Part shown: piece by piece, positions 19,091 to 28,696 of the stretch
How the letters are laid out: each line of letters begins with the position of its first letter
Numbering within the stretch: the first letter of the stretch is position 1
Assembly: GCF_001598335.1 (NCBI RefSeq)
Contig: NZ_BCYT01000005.1
Span: 124,001 to 188,000 of the forward strand
Direction of reading: 5' to 3'
Length of the DNA stretch: 64,000 nucleotides
From: Sphingobium abikonense NBRC 16140
GTDB taxonomy: Bacteria > Pseudomonadota > Alphaproteobacteria > Sphingomonadales > Sphingomonadaceae
Notes under the pieces: model-generated
What the model was told of the DNA's origin: nothing
The model's database searches: none
What the model saw: only the letters and a program-made list of their open reading frames with translations
Program-made: the position numbers and the translations under genes

Positions 19091-21742
19091 TCACCGCTTG
19101 GCTGCGAACCAGCTTGCAAGCGGCGCCTTCAGCCTTTGCCGCGTTTCCACCCGTGTCTTGACCGACGCGATGGCGCGGTCGACGACCTTGCGCGATTCGG
19201 GCGTCAGATATTGGGTGGCATAGGCGTCCAGCTTGGTCGCCATCGCCGGGTCGGCCGAACCGCCACCCAGCCGCGCGAGCGCCTGGCTGCGCGCCGACAC
19301 GTCGATCAGCGCCTCATATTGCGCCCGGTGCGCCAGTACGAAGTCCACCGCCTGCATTGGATGCTCATAGCCGACCTGCCCGATGATCGCGGCGCTGGTG
19401 GTCTTGCCCGGCTCGTCGGTCAGCGCCAGGTCCAGCGCCTGCGCGGCCAGCTTTTCGTCGCGCGCGCCGCCCAGCAATGCATAGAGCGTGCTCTTTTCCA
19501 GGTCGGTCTTCGACCCCTTGGCCATGGCGCGCAGCTTGTCCCAGGTCGCCTGATCGGCATTTTTCGCGATGATGCCCAGCCACACATTGCGCAGCGGTCC
19601 GTCCAGCGCGGTCGGATCGCTGTCCAGCGCGGCAAAGCGGCGATTGGCTTCGGCCACCACCGCCTGATCGCCCATGTCGCCCAGCGTCGACACCAGCGCG
19701 GATCGCAGCACCGGCACCTGCGACCCTTCGCCCGCCTTGGCGTCATAGCCGATCGTGGTGAGCACAGGCGTCAGCTTGCGCGCGCTATAGGCGACGACGC
19801 GGTCCTGCGCGGCCTTGTCGCCATCCAGCATGTCGTAGGCGCTGCCCAGATAGCCGGGCACTTCGGCCAGCACGGCGGGGCTGGCGCTCGCCGGCACCGC
19901 GTCGACCAGATCGAGCGCCAGCCCGATCGGCTGATATCCGCCCAGGCCCAGCGCGAAATTGTCGGCCAGCAGGCCGGTCTGGTCGATGCTCGCCAGCTTG
20001 GTGAAGTCTTTCGCCAGGGCCTTCACATTGGCTTGCGGATAGAGCGAACGATAATAGCCCGTCTGGCCGGCATTGACGACATAGGCGCCGCATCCGGGCA
20101 GCGTGACCTGCCCCTTGCCCTGCAGGATCAGGCGTTGCGCCTCGCCACCGACCGTCTGCGCCTTGACCGGCACATTCCAGCTGAGCGGCGTTTTATTCTT
20201 CTGGTCGCGGCTATATTCACCCTGGCTCAGGGTCAGGACGGTCTGCCCGCCCTTGCACTGGGCGCTGTCCACCTTGACCAGCGGAATGCCCGGCTGACTG
20301 GTGAAGTCATGGGCAATGCTGACCAGCCCCTTCGCGCCCGCGCCCTCGACCGCCTTCCACAGGTCGTCGGTGACGGTGTTGCCATAGGCATGGGCCTTCA
20401 TATAGGCCTGAATGCCCGACTTCCACGCATTCTCGCCGGCATAGCCTTCCAGCATGGTGATGACCGCTTCACCCTTCTGGTAGGTGATGGCGTCGAACGC
20501 CTGGTTCACCTGATCGACGGTGGTGATCTTCTGCACGACCGGATGGGTGGTGGCGAGCGAATCGAGGCTCATCGCCGCCTCGCGCCCATCGACGCGGGTC
20601 AGCAGCATTTCCCAGTCGGGTTGCAGCTTGTCCGTCACCTTGGTCGCCATCCAGCTGGCAAAGCCTTCGTTCAGCCACAGATCGTCCCACCATGCCATGG
20701 TGACGAGGTCGCCGAACCACTGGTGCGCCATTTCATGCGCGACGGTTTCGTAGATGCGCCGTTTGGTCGCTTCCGACGTGAAGCGCGGATCGACCAGCAG
20801 CGCCCGTTCGAAGGTGAAGATCGCGCCCCAATTTTCCATCGCGCTGAAAAACTGGCTCTGGCCCGGCCCCGCCACATTGTCGAGCTTGGGCAGGGGGAAG
20901 GGCACGCCAAAATAGTCATTGAAATAGGGCAGGATGCTGGCCGACGCGTCGAGCGCCAGCTGCGCCTTGCCCGTATTGCCCTTGCCGGTGATCACGCCGA
21001 CTTCGGTCTGGCCGGCCATCTTGGTGGCGCGTTCCAGTTCGCCCAGGCCAAAGAACAGCAGATAGGTCGACATTTTGGGGCTGGTGCCAAATGTCACGCG
21101 GGTCTTGCCGCCGCCCATGTCCGCTGTTGATTTGACCGGCATGTTGCCGACCGCCATCAGCCCCGTGGGGATGACGGCGCTGAGGTCAAATGTCGCCTTG
21201 TAGCTCGGCTCGTCCCAGCTCGGCACGAAACGGCGCGCATCGGGCGCTTCGAACTGAGTAAACAGCGCGCGCTTCGCCTGGCCGTCATTATTGGTGTAGT
21301 CGAGCGCGAACAGGCCGTTCGCTTGTTGGTTGATGACGCCGGCATAGGCGATGGCCAGCCGGTAATTGCCCGGCGCGACCGGCTTGCCGAAATCCAGGCT
21401 GACGGTCTGCGCCTGCGCATCGACCGTTGCCTTGCCCTTCATGGCGCGGCCGCTCGACGGGGTCAGCGTCACGTCGCCAAAGGTCAGGTCGGCGGCGTTC
21501 AGCACCAGCTGCGGCATGGTCTGGCTGACGGTCACGTCGATGACGGTGTTGCCGGTGAAGCGCAGGTTGGCCGCGTCGGGCGTCACCTCGATGGCGTAAT
21601 GGCTGGGCGCGGCGCCGCGCGGCAATTGCGTGGTGATGCCGGCCGCCGGGCCGGTGGGCGCGGCGCCCTGCGCCAGCGCGGGCGTGGCAAGGGCGACGGG
21701 GGCGGCCGCGATCAGCAGCGGCAGGATTTTGGCAAAACTCAT
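19091..21742 (-). CDS. Secreted M1 family metallopeptidase
   Basis: 883 residues with a signal peptide ending about TPALAQ. This is the puromycin-sensitive/ERAP-like branch of M1 rather than PepN: the exopeptidase motif reads SAMENWGA and the zinc site HEMAHQWFGDL, with the third ligand in NEGFASW. A long helical ERAP1-like C-terminal domain follows. It probably trims peptides in the periplasm. The start at 21742 is chosen at the signal peptide Met. With pepN this gives one cytoplasmic and one exported M1 enzyme. Confidence 0.93.
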   Translation of the reverse strand: MSFAKILPLLIAAAPVALATPALAQGAAPTGPAAGITTQLPRGAAPSHYAIEVTPDAANLRFTGNTVIDVTVSQTMPQLVLNAADLTFGDVTLTPSSGRAMKGKATVDAQAQTVSLDFGKPVAPGNYRLAIAYAGVINQQANGLFALDYTNNDGQAKRALFTQFEAPDARRFVPSWDEPSYKATFDLSAVIPTGLMAVGNMPVKSTADMGGGKTRVTFGTSPKMSTYLLFFGLGELERATKMAGQTEVGVITGKGNTGKAQLALDASASILPYFNDYFGVPFPLPKLDNVAGPGQSQFFSAMENWGAIFTFERALLVDPRFTSEATKRRIYETVAHEMAHQWFGDLVTMAWWDDLWLNEGFASWMATKVTDKLQPDWEMLLTRVDGREAAMSLDSLATTHPVVQKITTVDQVNQAFDAITYQKGEAVITMLEGYAGENAWKSGIQAYMKAHAYGNTVTDDLWKAVEGAGAKGLVSIAHDFTSQPGIPLVKVDSAQCKGGQTVLTLSQGEYSRDQKNKTPLSWNVPVKAQTVGGEAQRLILQGKGQVTLPGCGAYVVNAGQTGYYRSLYPQANVKALAKDFTKLASIDQTGLLADNFALGLGGYQPIGLALDLVDAVPASASPAVLAEVPGYLGSAYDMLDGDKAAQDRVVAYSARKLTPVLTTIGYDAKAGEGSQVPVLRSALVSTLGDMGDQAVVAEANRRFAALDSDPTALDGPLRNVWLGIIAKNADQATWDKLRAMAKGSKTDLEKSTLYALLGGARDEKLAAQALDLALTDEPGKTTSAAIIGQVGYEHPMQAVDFVLAHRAQYEALIDVSARSQALARLGGGSADPAMATKLDAYATQYLTPESRKVVDRAIASVKTRVETRQRLKAPLASWFAAKR

Positions 21743-21906
21743 GGGATGACAGACTCCGACACGTCTTGAAGGGCTGATGAGATTATGTCTCTCGCCCGAT
21801 GAACGCGGGATCAACCGTTTCGTCGCATCGGTCAAGCGATCACGCCGCGCAGCCCTGTCGTTGGTCGATGTCTGTCGCCCGTTCGTCAAACACATGAGCG
21901 CGCCAG

Positions 21907-22368
21907 TCAGCCCCGCCCACGATAGCCTGGCACATCCTGGGGCGGCAGCCACATGCCCGCCGGCGGCTCGCCCGACTGCCAGAACACATCGATGGGAATG
22001 CCGCCGCGCGGATACCAATATCCACCGATACGCAGCCAGATCGGCTGCATTTCCGCGAACAGCCGCTCGCCAATGCCCACGGTGCAATCCTCATGGAAAC
22101 CGGCATGGTTGCGGAACGCACCCAGGAACAGCTTGAGCGATTTGGATTCGACGATCGTGTCGCCGGGCGCATAATCGATCACCAGATGGGCGAAATCCGG
22201 CTGGCCGGTCACGGGGCAGAGCGACGTGAATTCGGGCGCGGTGAAGCGCACCAGATAGGGGCGGCCGGGCCGGGGATTGGGCACATAGTCCAGGACGGCG
22301 TCCTGCGGCGAAGCGGGCAGGGCGCTGGTCTGGCCCAGATGAATCGGCGTGGTGGGAAGGTCGGTCAT
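21907..22368 (-). CDS. queF: NADPH-dependent 7-cyano-7-deazaguanine reductase
   Basis: Reduces preQ0 to preQ1 in queuosine biosynthesis. 153 residues, the short unimodular QueF type. The catalytic cysteine is Cys51 in [10 protein letters not shown], with the following Asp in PDFAHL, and the substrate-binding ESKSLKL and NHAGFHED segments are present. The start at 22368 (MTDLPTTP) is preferred over longer in-frame options that lack homology. No other queuosine genes are adjacent. Confidence 0.95.
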   Translation of the reverse strand: MTDLPTTPIHLGQTSALPASPQDAVLDYVPNPRPGRPYLVRFTAPEFTSLCPVTGQPDFAHLVIDYAPGDTIVESKSLKLFLGAFRNHAGFHEDCTVGIGERLFAEMQPIWLRIGGYWYPRGGIPIDVFWQSGEPPAGMWLPPQDVPGYRGRG

Positions 22369-22456
22369 GACCGCGCATCTACGCGATCGCACGGCTGATG
22401 TCATCGCCGCGCATTGTTCACTTGCGGTTCAGTGCGTCTTGTGCCTTGGCTTAGCG

Positions 22457-23713
22457 ATGGGGTCTCTTATTCGTTCGTTATGGATCGCCGCGCCATTGCT
22501 GATGGCCGCGCCGCTCGCCGCGCAGGACACGCAGCAGCCAAGCGGCGGATTTTCCCTGCCGCCGTCCCGCCCCGCGCCCGACCCCAATCGCCAGGGGCCT
22601 GAACTGGACGTCTACCGCGATCCGGTCACGCCGCGCGCCAGTCCGCCACCAACCAGTCCGCCCGTCACCGCGCCAACGGTGACGCCCCCGCCGGCCACCG
22701 TGCAGCCGGTGCCCGCGACGCCTCGGCAACAGGTGTCGCCGCCCCGATCGCAAACGCCTCGCGCAGCGCCATCGACCGAGCGCGACACCTCAACCCGCGC
22801 CTCGTCGCCGTCCGAGCCCGTCGAGCCGGAACCGCAGGCGACGCCAGCCCCGGCCAACGAGGCTGCGCCCGCCCCAGAGCCAGCGTCGCCTCCTGCGCCC
22901 GTGGAAAATGCCGCGACGCCGGACGCTGCCCGCGAACCATCGCCCGCGCCCGCGCCTGCCCCGCAGCAGGAGGCGTCGGCGCTATCATGGATCATTGGCG
23001 TCGTCGTGGCTCTGCTTGCTATCCTCGGCGCCATCCTCCTGCAACGTCGCCGCCGGTCGTCCGACGCCGCGCGCGCTCCTCTCGCCCCCGCGCCCGAACC
23101 AGCCGCCGCCGCGCCGCCGTCGCCCCGCCCCGACACCGCGCCGCCCGCTCCAGCGCCACCAGGTCCCGCCAAACCGGCATCCCCGCCATCCGACCGTCCC
23201 TGGATCGCGATGGACCTGGTCGTCAGTCAGGCGCGCTATTCGCTGATGGGCGTAACCGTCGCCTACGCGCTCATCCTCCATAATCGGGGCACGGAGGCCG
23301 CGCAGGATGTGCTGGTGCGCGGCGTCATCGGCAATGCCGGCGCGCAGCAACAGGCCTTGTTGCAGGATTTCCTCGCCGGGCAGGAAGGCACGCCGCTGCA
23401 CAGCGCGGTGACGATCGCACCAGGCGAAACGCGGCAGCTGACGGGGGAACTGCGCCTCACACCCGACCGGATCGTCCCGGTGGCCATGGGACAGCGCAGT
23501 CTGCTCATTCCGCTGGCCGCGTTCGACGCCGCCTATCGGTGGGACGGGCCGGACGGCGACGATCTGCCGTCGGGACGAACCGCGCGCGCCTTCATCGTCG
23601 GCCAGGAACAGGAACCGCCGACCGATCGGCTCGCGCCGCTGCGCCTGGATCAGGGTCCGCGCCAGTATCGCCGTCCCGCCGCGCGCGCCGCCGCCGAACT
23701 CGCCCCGGCCTGA
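22457..23713 (+). CDS. Proline-rich membrane protein, sphingomonad-type hypothetical
   Basis: 418 residues in four parts: a signal peptide (residues 1-21, ending PLAAQ), a ~160-residue Pro/Ala/Thr-rich low-complexity region, one membrane helix (SWIIGVVVALLAILGAILL) followed by an Arg-rich stop, another Pro-rich linker, and a C-terminal domain of ~170 residues that looks like a beta-sandwich (VAYALILHNRGTEAA). The arrangement suggests an envelope protein with a periplasmic Pro-rich arm and a cytoplasmic C-terminal domain. Function unknown. Confidence 0.7.
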   Translation: MGSLIRSLWIAAPLLMAAPLAAQDTQQPSGGFSLPPSRPAPDPNRQGPELDVYRDPVTPRASPPPTSPPVTAPTVTPPPATVQPVPATPRQQVSPPRSQTPRAAPSTERDTSTRASSPSEPVEPEPQATPAPANEAAPAPEPASPPAPVENAATPDAAREPSPAPAPAPQQEASALSWIIGVVVALLAILGAILLQRRRRSSDAARAPLAPAPEPAAAAPPSPRPDTAPPAPAPPGPAKPASPPSDRPWIAMDLVVSQARYSLMGVTVAYALILHNRGTEAAQDVLVRGVIGNAGAQQQALLQDFLAGQEGTPLHSAVTIAPGETRQLTGELRLTPDRIVPVAMGQRSLLIPLAAFDAAYRWDGPDGDDLPSGRTARAFIVGQEQEPPTDRLAPLRLDQGPRQYRRPAARAAAELAPA

Positions 23714-23785
23714 CGCCTCTTTCCACGGCCGCTTCGTCGCCCTAAACCGGGATTGGCTTAGACACTCTTCCGGGAAAGGCGCCGC

Positions 23786-24631
23786 ATGACCATTTTCGTG
23801 TCCACAGACTGGCTGGCGGGCGAATTGGGCAAGCCCGATCTCGTCATTCTGGACGCCAGCCTGTTCCTGCCCGGCACGCCGCGCGATCCGCAGGCCGAAT
23901 TTGCCGAAGCCCATATTCCGGACGCGGCGTTCATGGACCTTCCCAGCCTCAACGACCCCGATGATCCGACGCCGGGCATGCTGCCACCCGACGTGATGAT
24001 GACGCAGCGCATGCAGGCGCTGGGCGTGAACGCCGACAGCCGGATCATCGTCTATGACAACAGCCCGACGCACAGCGCCGGGCGCGGCTGGTGGATGATG
24101 CGCGTCTACGGCCTGGGCGCGTCGGCGGCGATCCTCGACGGCGGGCTCCCCAAATGGCGGGCGGAAGGGCGGCCGGTGGAAAGCGGCGTGCCGACCCCCG
24201 CACCCGGAAACGCCGTCGCCCGGCTCGATCGGACCCAGGTCCGCACCAAGGCCGATCTGCGCGCCAATCTGGAAAGCGGGCAGGCGCAGGTGATCGACGC
24301 GCGCGGCGCGGGCCGCTTCACCGGGGAAGAGGCGGAGCCGCGCCCCGGCATGGCGTCGGGCCATATTCCCGGCAGCCGCAACCTCCCATCCTCCGCGCTG
24401 TTCCTGCCCGACAACCGCATGAAGCAGGGTGACGCGCTGCGTCAGGCGTTTGTGGACGCCGGCGCCGACCTTGATCGCCCAATCATCACCAGCTGCGGCA
24501 GCGGCGTCACCGCCGCCATCCTGCTCGCGGGCCTTGAATCGCTCGGCAAGCAGGATGTCAGCCTCTATGACGGCAGCTGGTCGGAATGGGGCTTTGATCC
24601 CGCGACGCCCAAGGCGACCGGCCCAGCATGA
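23786..24631 (+). CDS. sseA: 3-mercaptopyruvate sulfurtransferase
   Basis: 281 residues, two rhodanese domains. The catalytic loop in the second domain reads CGSGVTA, the mercaptopyruvate form rather than the thiosulfate form. The first domain (about 5-130, DWLAGELGKPDLVILDA) is the inactive half. It transfers sulfur from 3-mercaptopyruvate to cyanide or thiols. Its stop overlaps the start of metC (ATGA), an operon with other sulfur amino-acid functions. Confidence 0.94.
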   Translation: MTIFVSTDWLAGELGKPDLVILDASLFLPGTPRDPQAEFAEAHIPDAAFMDLPSLNDPDDPTPGMLPPDVMMTQRMQALGVNADSRIIVYDNSPTHSAGRGWWMMRVYGLGASAAILDGGLPKWRAEGRPVESGVPTPAPGNAVARLDRTQVRTKADLRANLESGQAQVIDARGAGRFTGEEAEPRPGMASGHIPGSRNLPSSALFLPDNRMKQGDALRQAFVDAGADLDRPIITSCGSGVTAAILLAGLESLGKQDVSLYDGSWSEWGFDPATPKATGPA

Positions 24632-25848
24632 GCGGTAAGGACAAGGGAAAGGACGGGCGCAAGCCCCTGACGCAACTGGTGCAGGCGGGCCGCAAGCCGG
24701 AATGGACCGGCATGCCCGGCCAGCCCGGCGGCATCGTCAGTCCCCCGGTCTGGCGCGCCTCCACCATCCTCTATGACGATGTCGCGCATCTGCGCGCAGC
24801 CGCCGCCAGCAGCACGCACGAACGGCTCTTTTACGGGCGCAAGGGCACGCCGACCGCCTGGAGCCTGGCGGACGCGATCACCGAGATGGAGCCGGGGGCG
24901 GAGGGCACTATGCTGTTCCCGTCCGGCGTGGCGGCGATCGCCTGCGCGTTGATGGCGGTGCTGAAACCGGGCGATCGGCTGCTCATGGTCGACAGCGCCT
25001 ATGACCCCACCCGGTCCTTTTGCACCCAGATGCTGAGCCAGCACGGCATCGAAACCGTCTATTATGATCCACTGGCGCCGAACCTGGACGCGCAGCTTGC
25101 CAGCGGTCCGATCCGCGCCATCTTCTTGGAAAGCCCCGGCAGCCTCACTTTCGAGGTGCAGGATGTGCCGGCCATCACTGCCTGGGCGCGGTCGCATGGC
25201 GTCGTCACGCTGATGGACAATACCTGGGCGACGCCGCTCTATTTCCCGGCCATGGCCCATGGCGTCGACATCGCCATTCTCGCCTGCACCAAATATATTG
25301 TCGGCCATAGCGACGTCATGATGGGCAGCGTCACCGCCAATGCCGACTGGTTCGGCAAGATCCGCCAGACGGCCTATCTCTTCGGCCAGATGGTCAGTCC
25401 CGATGATGCCTGGCTCGCCTCGCGCGGGCTGCGCACGCTCGGCGTTCGCTTGGGCCAGCACCGGGATGGCGCGCTGGCGGTGGCCCGCTGGCTGAAAGAT
25501 CAACCCGGCGTCGCGCGCGTCCTGCATCCCGCGCTTCCCGACTGTCCCGGCCATGCCCATTGGGCGCGCGATTTTTTCGGCTCCACCGGCCTCTTCACCT
25601 TCATCCTTGATGGCGGGGATGATGCCGCCCGCGCCGCGCTGATCGACGGGCTGGCGCACTTCGGCATCGGCTATAGCTGGGGCGGCTTTGAAAGTCTGGC
25701 CTTGCCCATCGATCCCGCCCGCTACCGCAGCGCCACGCGCTGGCAGGCGGCGGGGCCGGCGGTGCGGCTGCATATCGGTCTGGAGGACCCGGCTGACCTG
25801 ATCGCCGATCTCGACGCCGGCCTCGCGCGCTTCCGGGCAGCATCCTGA
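24628..25848 (+). CDS. metC: Cystathionine beta-lyase
   Basis: 406 residues, Cys/Met metabolism PLP family. The PLP lysine lies in ILACTKYIVGHSDV and the family YGRKGTPT segment is present. It likely cleaves cystathionine to homocysteine, pyruvate and ammonia in methionine synthesis. It overlaps sseA upstream and the MscS gene downstream (TGATG), forming a tight three-gene operon. The MetC assignment over other family members rests on overall resemblance (WGGFESL near the C-terminus). Confidence 0.88.
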   Translation: MSGKDKGKDGRKPLTQLVQAGRKPEWTGMPGQPGGIVSPPVWRASTILYDDVAHLRAAAASSTHERLFYGRKGTPTAWSLADAITEMEPGAEGTMLFPSGVAAIACALMAVLKPGDRLLMVDSAYDPTRSFCTQMLSQHGIETVYYDPLAPNLDAQLASGPIRAIFLESPGSLTFEVQDVPAITAWARSHGVVTLMDNTWATPLYFPAMAHGVDIAILACTKYIVGHSDVMMGSVTANADWFGKIRQTAYLFGQMVSPDDAWLASRGLRTLGVRLGQHRDGALAVARWLKDQPGVARVLHPALPDCPGHAHWARDFFGSTGLFTFILDGGDDAARAALIDGLAHFGIGYSWGGFESLALPIDPARYRSATRWQAAGPAVRLHIGLEDPADLIADLDAGLARFRAAS

Positions 25849-27104
25849 TGCAGCTTGTCCCGCCCGAATTGCTGGCGCGGCTGGAACGCAGCGCGGACTG
25901 GATCGAAGCCGGCATCGCACTTGGCGTGGCGATCGGCCTCTATATTCTGTGCGCCGCGCTGGCGCGGATGATCGCACGGCGGATCGAACCGCATTGCGCG
26001 CATCTTGGCCCCACTTTCCAGCCGCATGTGCGCCCGCTCGTCCGCCACGGGCTGGCGACGCTGTTCGTCGGCATCGCGACCGCGGTCTGGCCCACCGGCA
26101 CGACCGCTAACATCGTCCTCGCCTGCGTCATGGGCTGGGCGCTGGCGATGGTCGCCAACCATCTGCTGCGCGGCGTGTCAATCCCGCTCTGGGCGACGGT
26201 GCCGCTTTCGATCCTGATCTTCGTCATGCTGCTGTCGGGCAGCACAGGGGGCATCACTCCGCTGGCGCAGATGATGGACAGCGTGGGCCTGCAACTGGGC
26301 AAGAGCCGCATCTCGCTGCTCGACGTGACCTCGATCGCGGCGATCGGCGTTGGCCTGTTCGGTGCGGTACGCCTTGCCAATCGCGTGCTGGCGCGCAGCA
26401 TATCCCGCTCGCGCGGACTGGACGCGACCCAGAAGTTGCTGGCGGAAAAACTGGCGGGCATCGCCATCATCGCCGCCGCCTTCTTCTTCGGCATCGACGT
26501 GCTCGGCATCGACCTCACCGCCTTCGCCGTCTTTTCGGGGGCTCTGGGCCTTGCAGTCGGCTTTGGCCTGCAAAAGACGGTCGGCAATTTGATCGCGGGC
26601 ATCATCCTGCTGCTCGACCGGTCGATCAAGCCGGGCGACGTCATCGTCGTGGGCGACAGCTTCGGCTGGGTGAACAAGATCGGCGTGCGCGCGGTCAGCG
26701 TCATCACCCGCGACGGCAAGGAACATCTGATTCCCAACGAAAATCTGATGACGCAGGAGGTGGAAAACTGGTCCTATTCCAACCGCAATGTGCGCATCCA
26801 CATTCCCGTCGGCATCGCCTATGACAGCGATCTCGACCTTGCGCAGAAACTGATGATGCAGGCTGCGCTGGAAAGCCCGCGCGTGCTTCAGGACCCCAAG
26901 CCGAATGTCTGGCTGACCGGCTATGGCGACAATAGCGTCGACCACGAAATCCTCGCCTGGATCGCTGATCCCGAAGCGGGCGTCGGCAATGTCAAATCTG
27001 ATGTGCTGGGCCGTCTATGGCACCTCTTTCGCGATAACGGCATCACCATCCCCTTCCCCCAGCGCGTGGTGCACATGGCAAAGTCGCCTGGGGATGAAGC
27101 TTGA
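25848..27104 (+). CDS. Mechanosensitive ion channel family protein (MscS-like)
   Basis: 418 residues. Four or five hydrophobic segments in the first ~200 residues precede the MscS pore helix (FSGALGLAVGFGLQKTVGNL), then the cytoplasmic beta domain (DRSIKPGDVIVVGDSFGWV) and C-terminal region. Longer than E. coli MscS because of the extra N-terminal helices. It probably protects against hypo-osmotic shock. Third gene of the sseA-metC-mscS operon. Confidence 0.92.
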   Translation: MQLVPPELLARLERSADWIEAGIALGVAIGLYILCAALARMIARRIEPHCAHLGPTFQPHVRPLVRHGLATLFVGIATAVWPTGTTANIVLACVMGWALAMVANHLLRGVSIPLWATVPLSILIFVMLLSGSTGGITPLAQMMDSVGLQLGKSRISLLDVTSIAAIGVGLFGAVRLANRVLARSISRSRGLDATQKLLAEKLAGIAIIAAAFFFGIDVLGIDLTAFAVFSGALGLAVGFGLQKTVGNLIAGIILLLDRSIKPGDVIVVGDSFGWVNKIGVRAVSVITRDGKEHLIPNENLMTQEVENWSYSNRNVRIHIPVGIAYDSDLDLAQKLMMQAALESPRVLQDPKPNVWLTGYGDNSVDHEILAWIADPEAGVGNVKSDVLGRLWHLFRDNGITIPFPQRVVHMAKSPGDEA

Positions 27105-27159
27105 CCACCCGTCGCTTTCCAGGGTCGCATAGTGCGGCGGCAAAGCCTATAAGAACGCC

Positions 27160-27681
27160 ATGTCGCCGCTGTTGCTCCTGCTCATCTTCGTCGCCACCGT
27201 CGCTGCGATGGAGGGTTTCGCTTATGTCATGCATCGCTGGGTGATGCATGGGCCGGGCTGGTTCCTGCATGCCAGCCATCACCGCCCGCGCACCGGCCAT
27301 TGGGAAGCCAATGATCTCTATTTCGTGATCTTCGCCGTGCCGTCCATCCTGCTGCTGCTGGGCGGCGTGCAATGGAACTGGGGTGGCTGGGCGACGGCGG
27401 TCGGGGCTGGCATCGCGGCCTATGGCGCCATTTATCTCGGCTTTCACGACATCATCGTGCATCAGCGGGTGCGCAACCGCTATGTCGCCCGGTCGCGCTA
27501 TATGAAGCGGATCGTGCAGGCGCACCGCCTGCATCATGCGGTGGAAACGAAGGAGGGCACGGTCAGCTTCGGCTTTTTGGTCGCGCCCCATCCCACGGCG
27601 CTCAAGCAGGAATTGGCCCGCCGTTCGCGCGCCGGCGTGCGAAAGCCCGTCAGGCCGGCAGATCCAGTCCTGCCACGTTGA
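27160..27681 (+). CDS. crtZ: Beta-carotene hydroxylase
   Basis: 173 residues. All four histidine clusters of the CrtZ/fatty-acid hydroxylase di-iron site are visible: HRWVMH (25-30), HASHH (37-41), HDIIVH and HRLHH. It hydroxylates the beta-ionone rings of carotenoids at C-3 to form zeaxanthin, as expected for yellow sphingomonads. No other carotenoid genes are in the window. The 3' end overlaps a convergent lipoprotein gene by 32 bp. Confidence 0.93.
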   Translation: MSPLLLLLIFVATVAAMEGFAYVMHRWVMHGPGWFLHASHHRPRTGHWEANDLYFVIFAVPSILLLLGGVQWNWGGWATAVGAGIAAYGAIYLGFHDIIVHQRVRNRYVARSRYMKRIVQAHRLHHAVETKEGTVSFGFLVAPHPTALKQELARRSRAGVRKPVRPADPVLPR

Positions 27682-28141
27682 AGCGGAACCGGGTGGTTTC
27701 ATCCTTGGTCCCGGTGACCAGGTCGACGTCGATGGTCTTGGCGGCCTTGATCGCCTCATAGGCCTTTTGCGACGGTGGCAGTTCGATGCCGTCGTCGGTG
27801 GTGGTCATCCGCCCTTTCCATTCCATCGGTTCGCCGCCATCCGCGCGCGCCGTCACCGCGCAATCCGACAGGTCGCATTGGAAAGGCGCGCCGACCAGCT
27901 TCACCCGCACCGTCTTCTCGCCATTGCTCATCGGCTGGATCAGCAGCACGGAAAATGTGTCGGGGGCGGTCATCGTGGCGACGCTGTTGACGCTGCCGAT
28001 ATAGGCCAGCTTCGTTCCCTCGGCCTCTTCATATTTCCAGCTTCGGCCGATCTGCTCGCGCTGGGTCGGCGCCTTTGCCTCTTCCCCGCCGGAGCAGGCG
28101 CTCAACAGGGCGATGCCGGCCAATAGGATGCCATGACGCAT
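27650..28141 (-). CDS. Putative lipoprotein
   Basis: 163 residues with signal and lipobox ending LLSAC. The mature domain has two cysteines close together (QCDLSDC) and resembles small periplasmic proteins of unknown function. It is preceded by a strong Shine-Dalgarno (AAAGGAGG, nine bases before ATG) that sits inside a hairpin. Downstream of sufE on the same strand. Its last 32 bases overlap the end of crtZ on the other strand. Confidence 0.75.
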   Translation of the reverse strand: MRHGILLAGIALLSACSGGEEAKAPTQREQIGRSWKYEEAEGTKLAYIGSVNSVATMTAPDTFSVLLIQPMSNGEKTVRVKLVGAPFQCDLSDCAVTARADGGEPMEWKGRMTTTDDGIELPPSQKAYEAIKAAKTIDVDLVTGTKDETTRFRFNVAGLDLPA

Positions 28142-28150
28142 GGGTAACGT

Positions 28151-28173
28151 CCTCCTTTCTCACGAAAGGGAGG
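28151..28173 (-). promoter_or_regulatory. Hairpin sequestering the lipoprotein Shine-Dalgarno
   Basis: Read on the minus strand: CCTCCCTTTC, loop GTGA, GAAAGGAGG, then nine bases to the ATG at 28141. The 3' arm contains the whole Shine-Dalgarno, and the GTGA loop is a GNRA tetraloop in RNA. It could lower translation unless melted, or be a transcript-end structure of sufE; there is no T run to support the latter. Confidence 0.5.
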
Positions 28174-28211
28174 AACGCGCGGGCCACAGCCCCGGTTGCA
28201 CTCGCCAGACC

Positions 28212-28655
28212 TTAAGCGGCGTAGCGCGCTGCGGTTTCCCGGATCAGGGCGATCATGTTGGGAATGCCCTGGGTGCGATTGGAACTCAGCTGGTTTTTAA
28301 GGTCGAAGGGGGCCAGCGCAGCTTCGATATCCGTGTCGATGATCTGCGCCGCTGTGCTGTCCTGCACCGTCAGCAGCACCAGCGCGATGATCCCCTTGGT
28401 GATCGCCGCATTGCTGTCCGCCAGGAAATGCAGCCTTGCCCCCGTGGCGGCATCGCCATCCAGCACCGTGGGATAGACCCAGACGGCGGCCGAACAGCCC
28501 CGCACCATCGTCGCATCGGTTTTGAGCGCGTCGGGCATCGGCTCCAGCGTACGCCCCAGGTCGATCAGCAGGCGATAACGATCGTCCGCGTCGAGAAATT
28601 CATATTCGTCCTGAATGTCGGCAAGGGCCGGGGGGGCAGCGGGCATATCGGTCAT
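28212..28655 (-). CDS. sufE: SufE family sulfur acceptor protein
   Basis: 147 residues. SufE accepts persulfide sulfur from the SufS cysteine desulfurase for Fe-S cluster assembly. The active cysteine is Cys54 in MVRGCSAAVW, and the C-terminal NRTQGIPNMI segment is characteristic. No other suf genes are adjacent. It lies downstream of the Psp cluster on the same strand but after a ~40-bp gap. Confidence 0.92.
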   Translation of the reverse strand: MTDMPAAPPALADIQDEYEFLDADDRYRLLIDLGRTLEPMPDALKTDATMVRGCSAAVWVYPTVLDGDAATGARLHFLADSNAAITKGIIALVLLTVQDSTAAQIIDTDIEAALAPFDLKNQLSSNRTQGIPNMIALIRETAARYAA

Positions 28656-28696
28656 GGCCGCCCATATAGGCGCAAAAGCGGTCGCGGGAACCCCGT

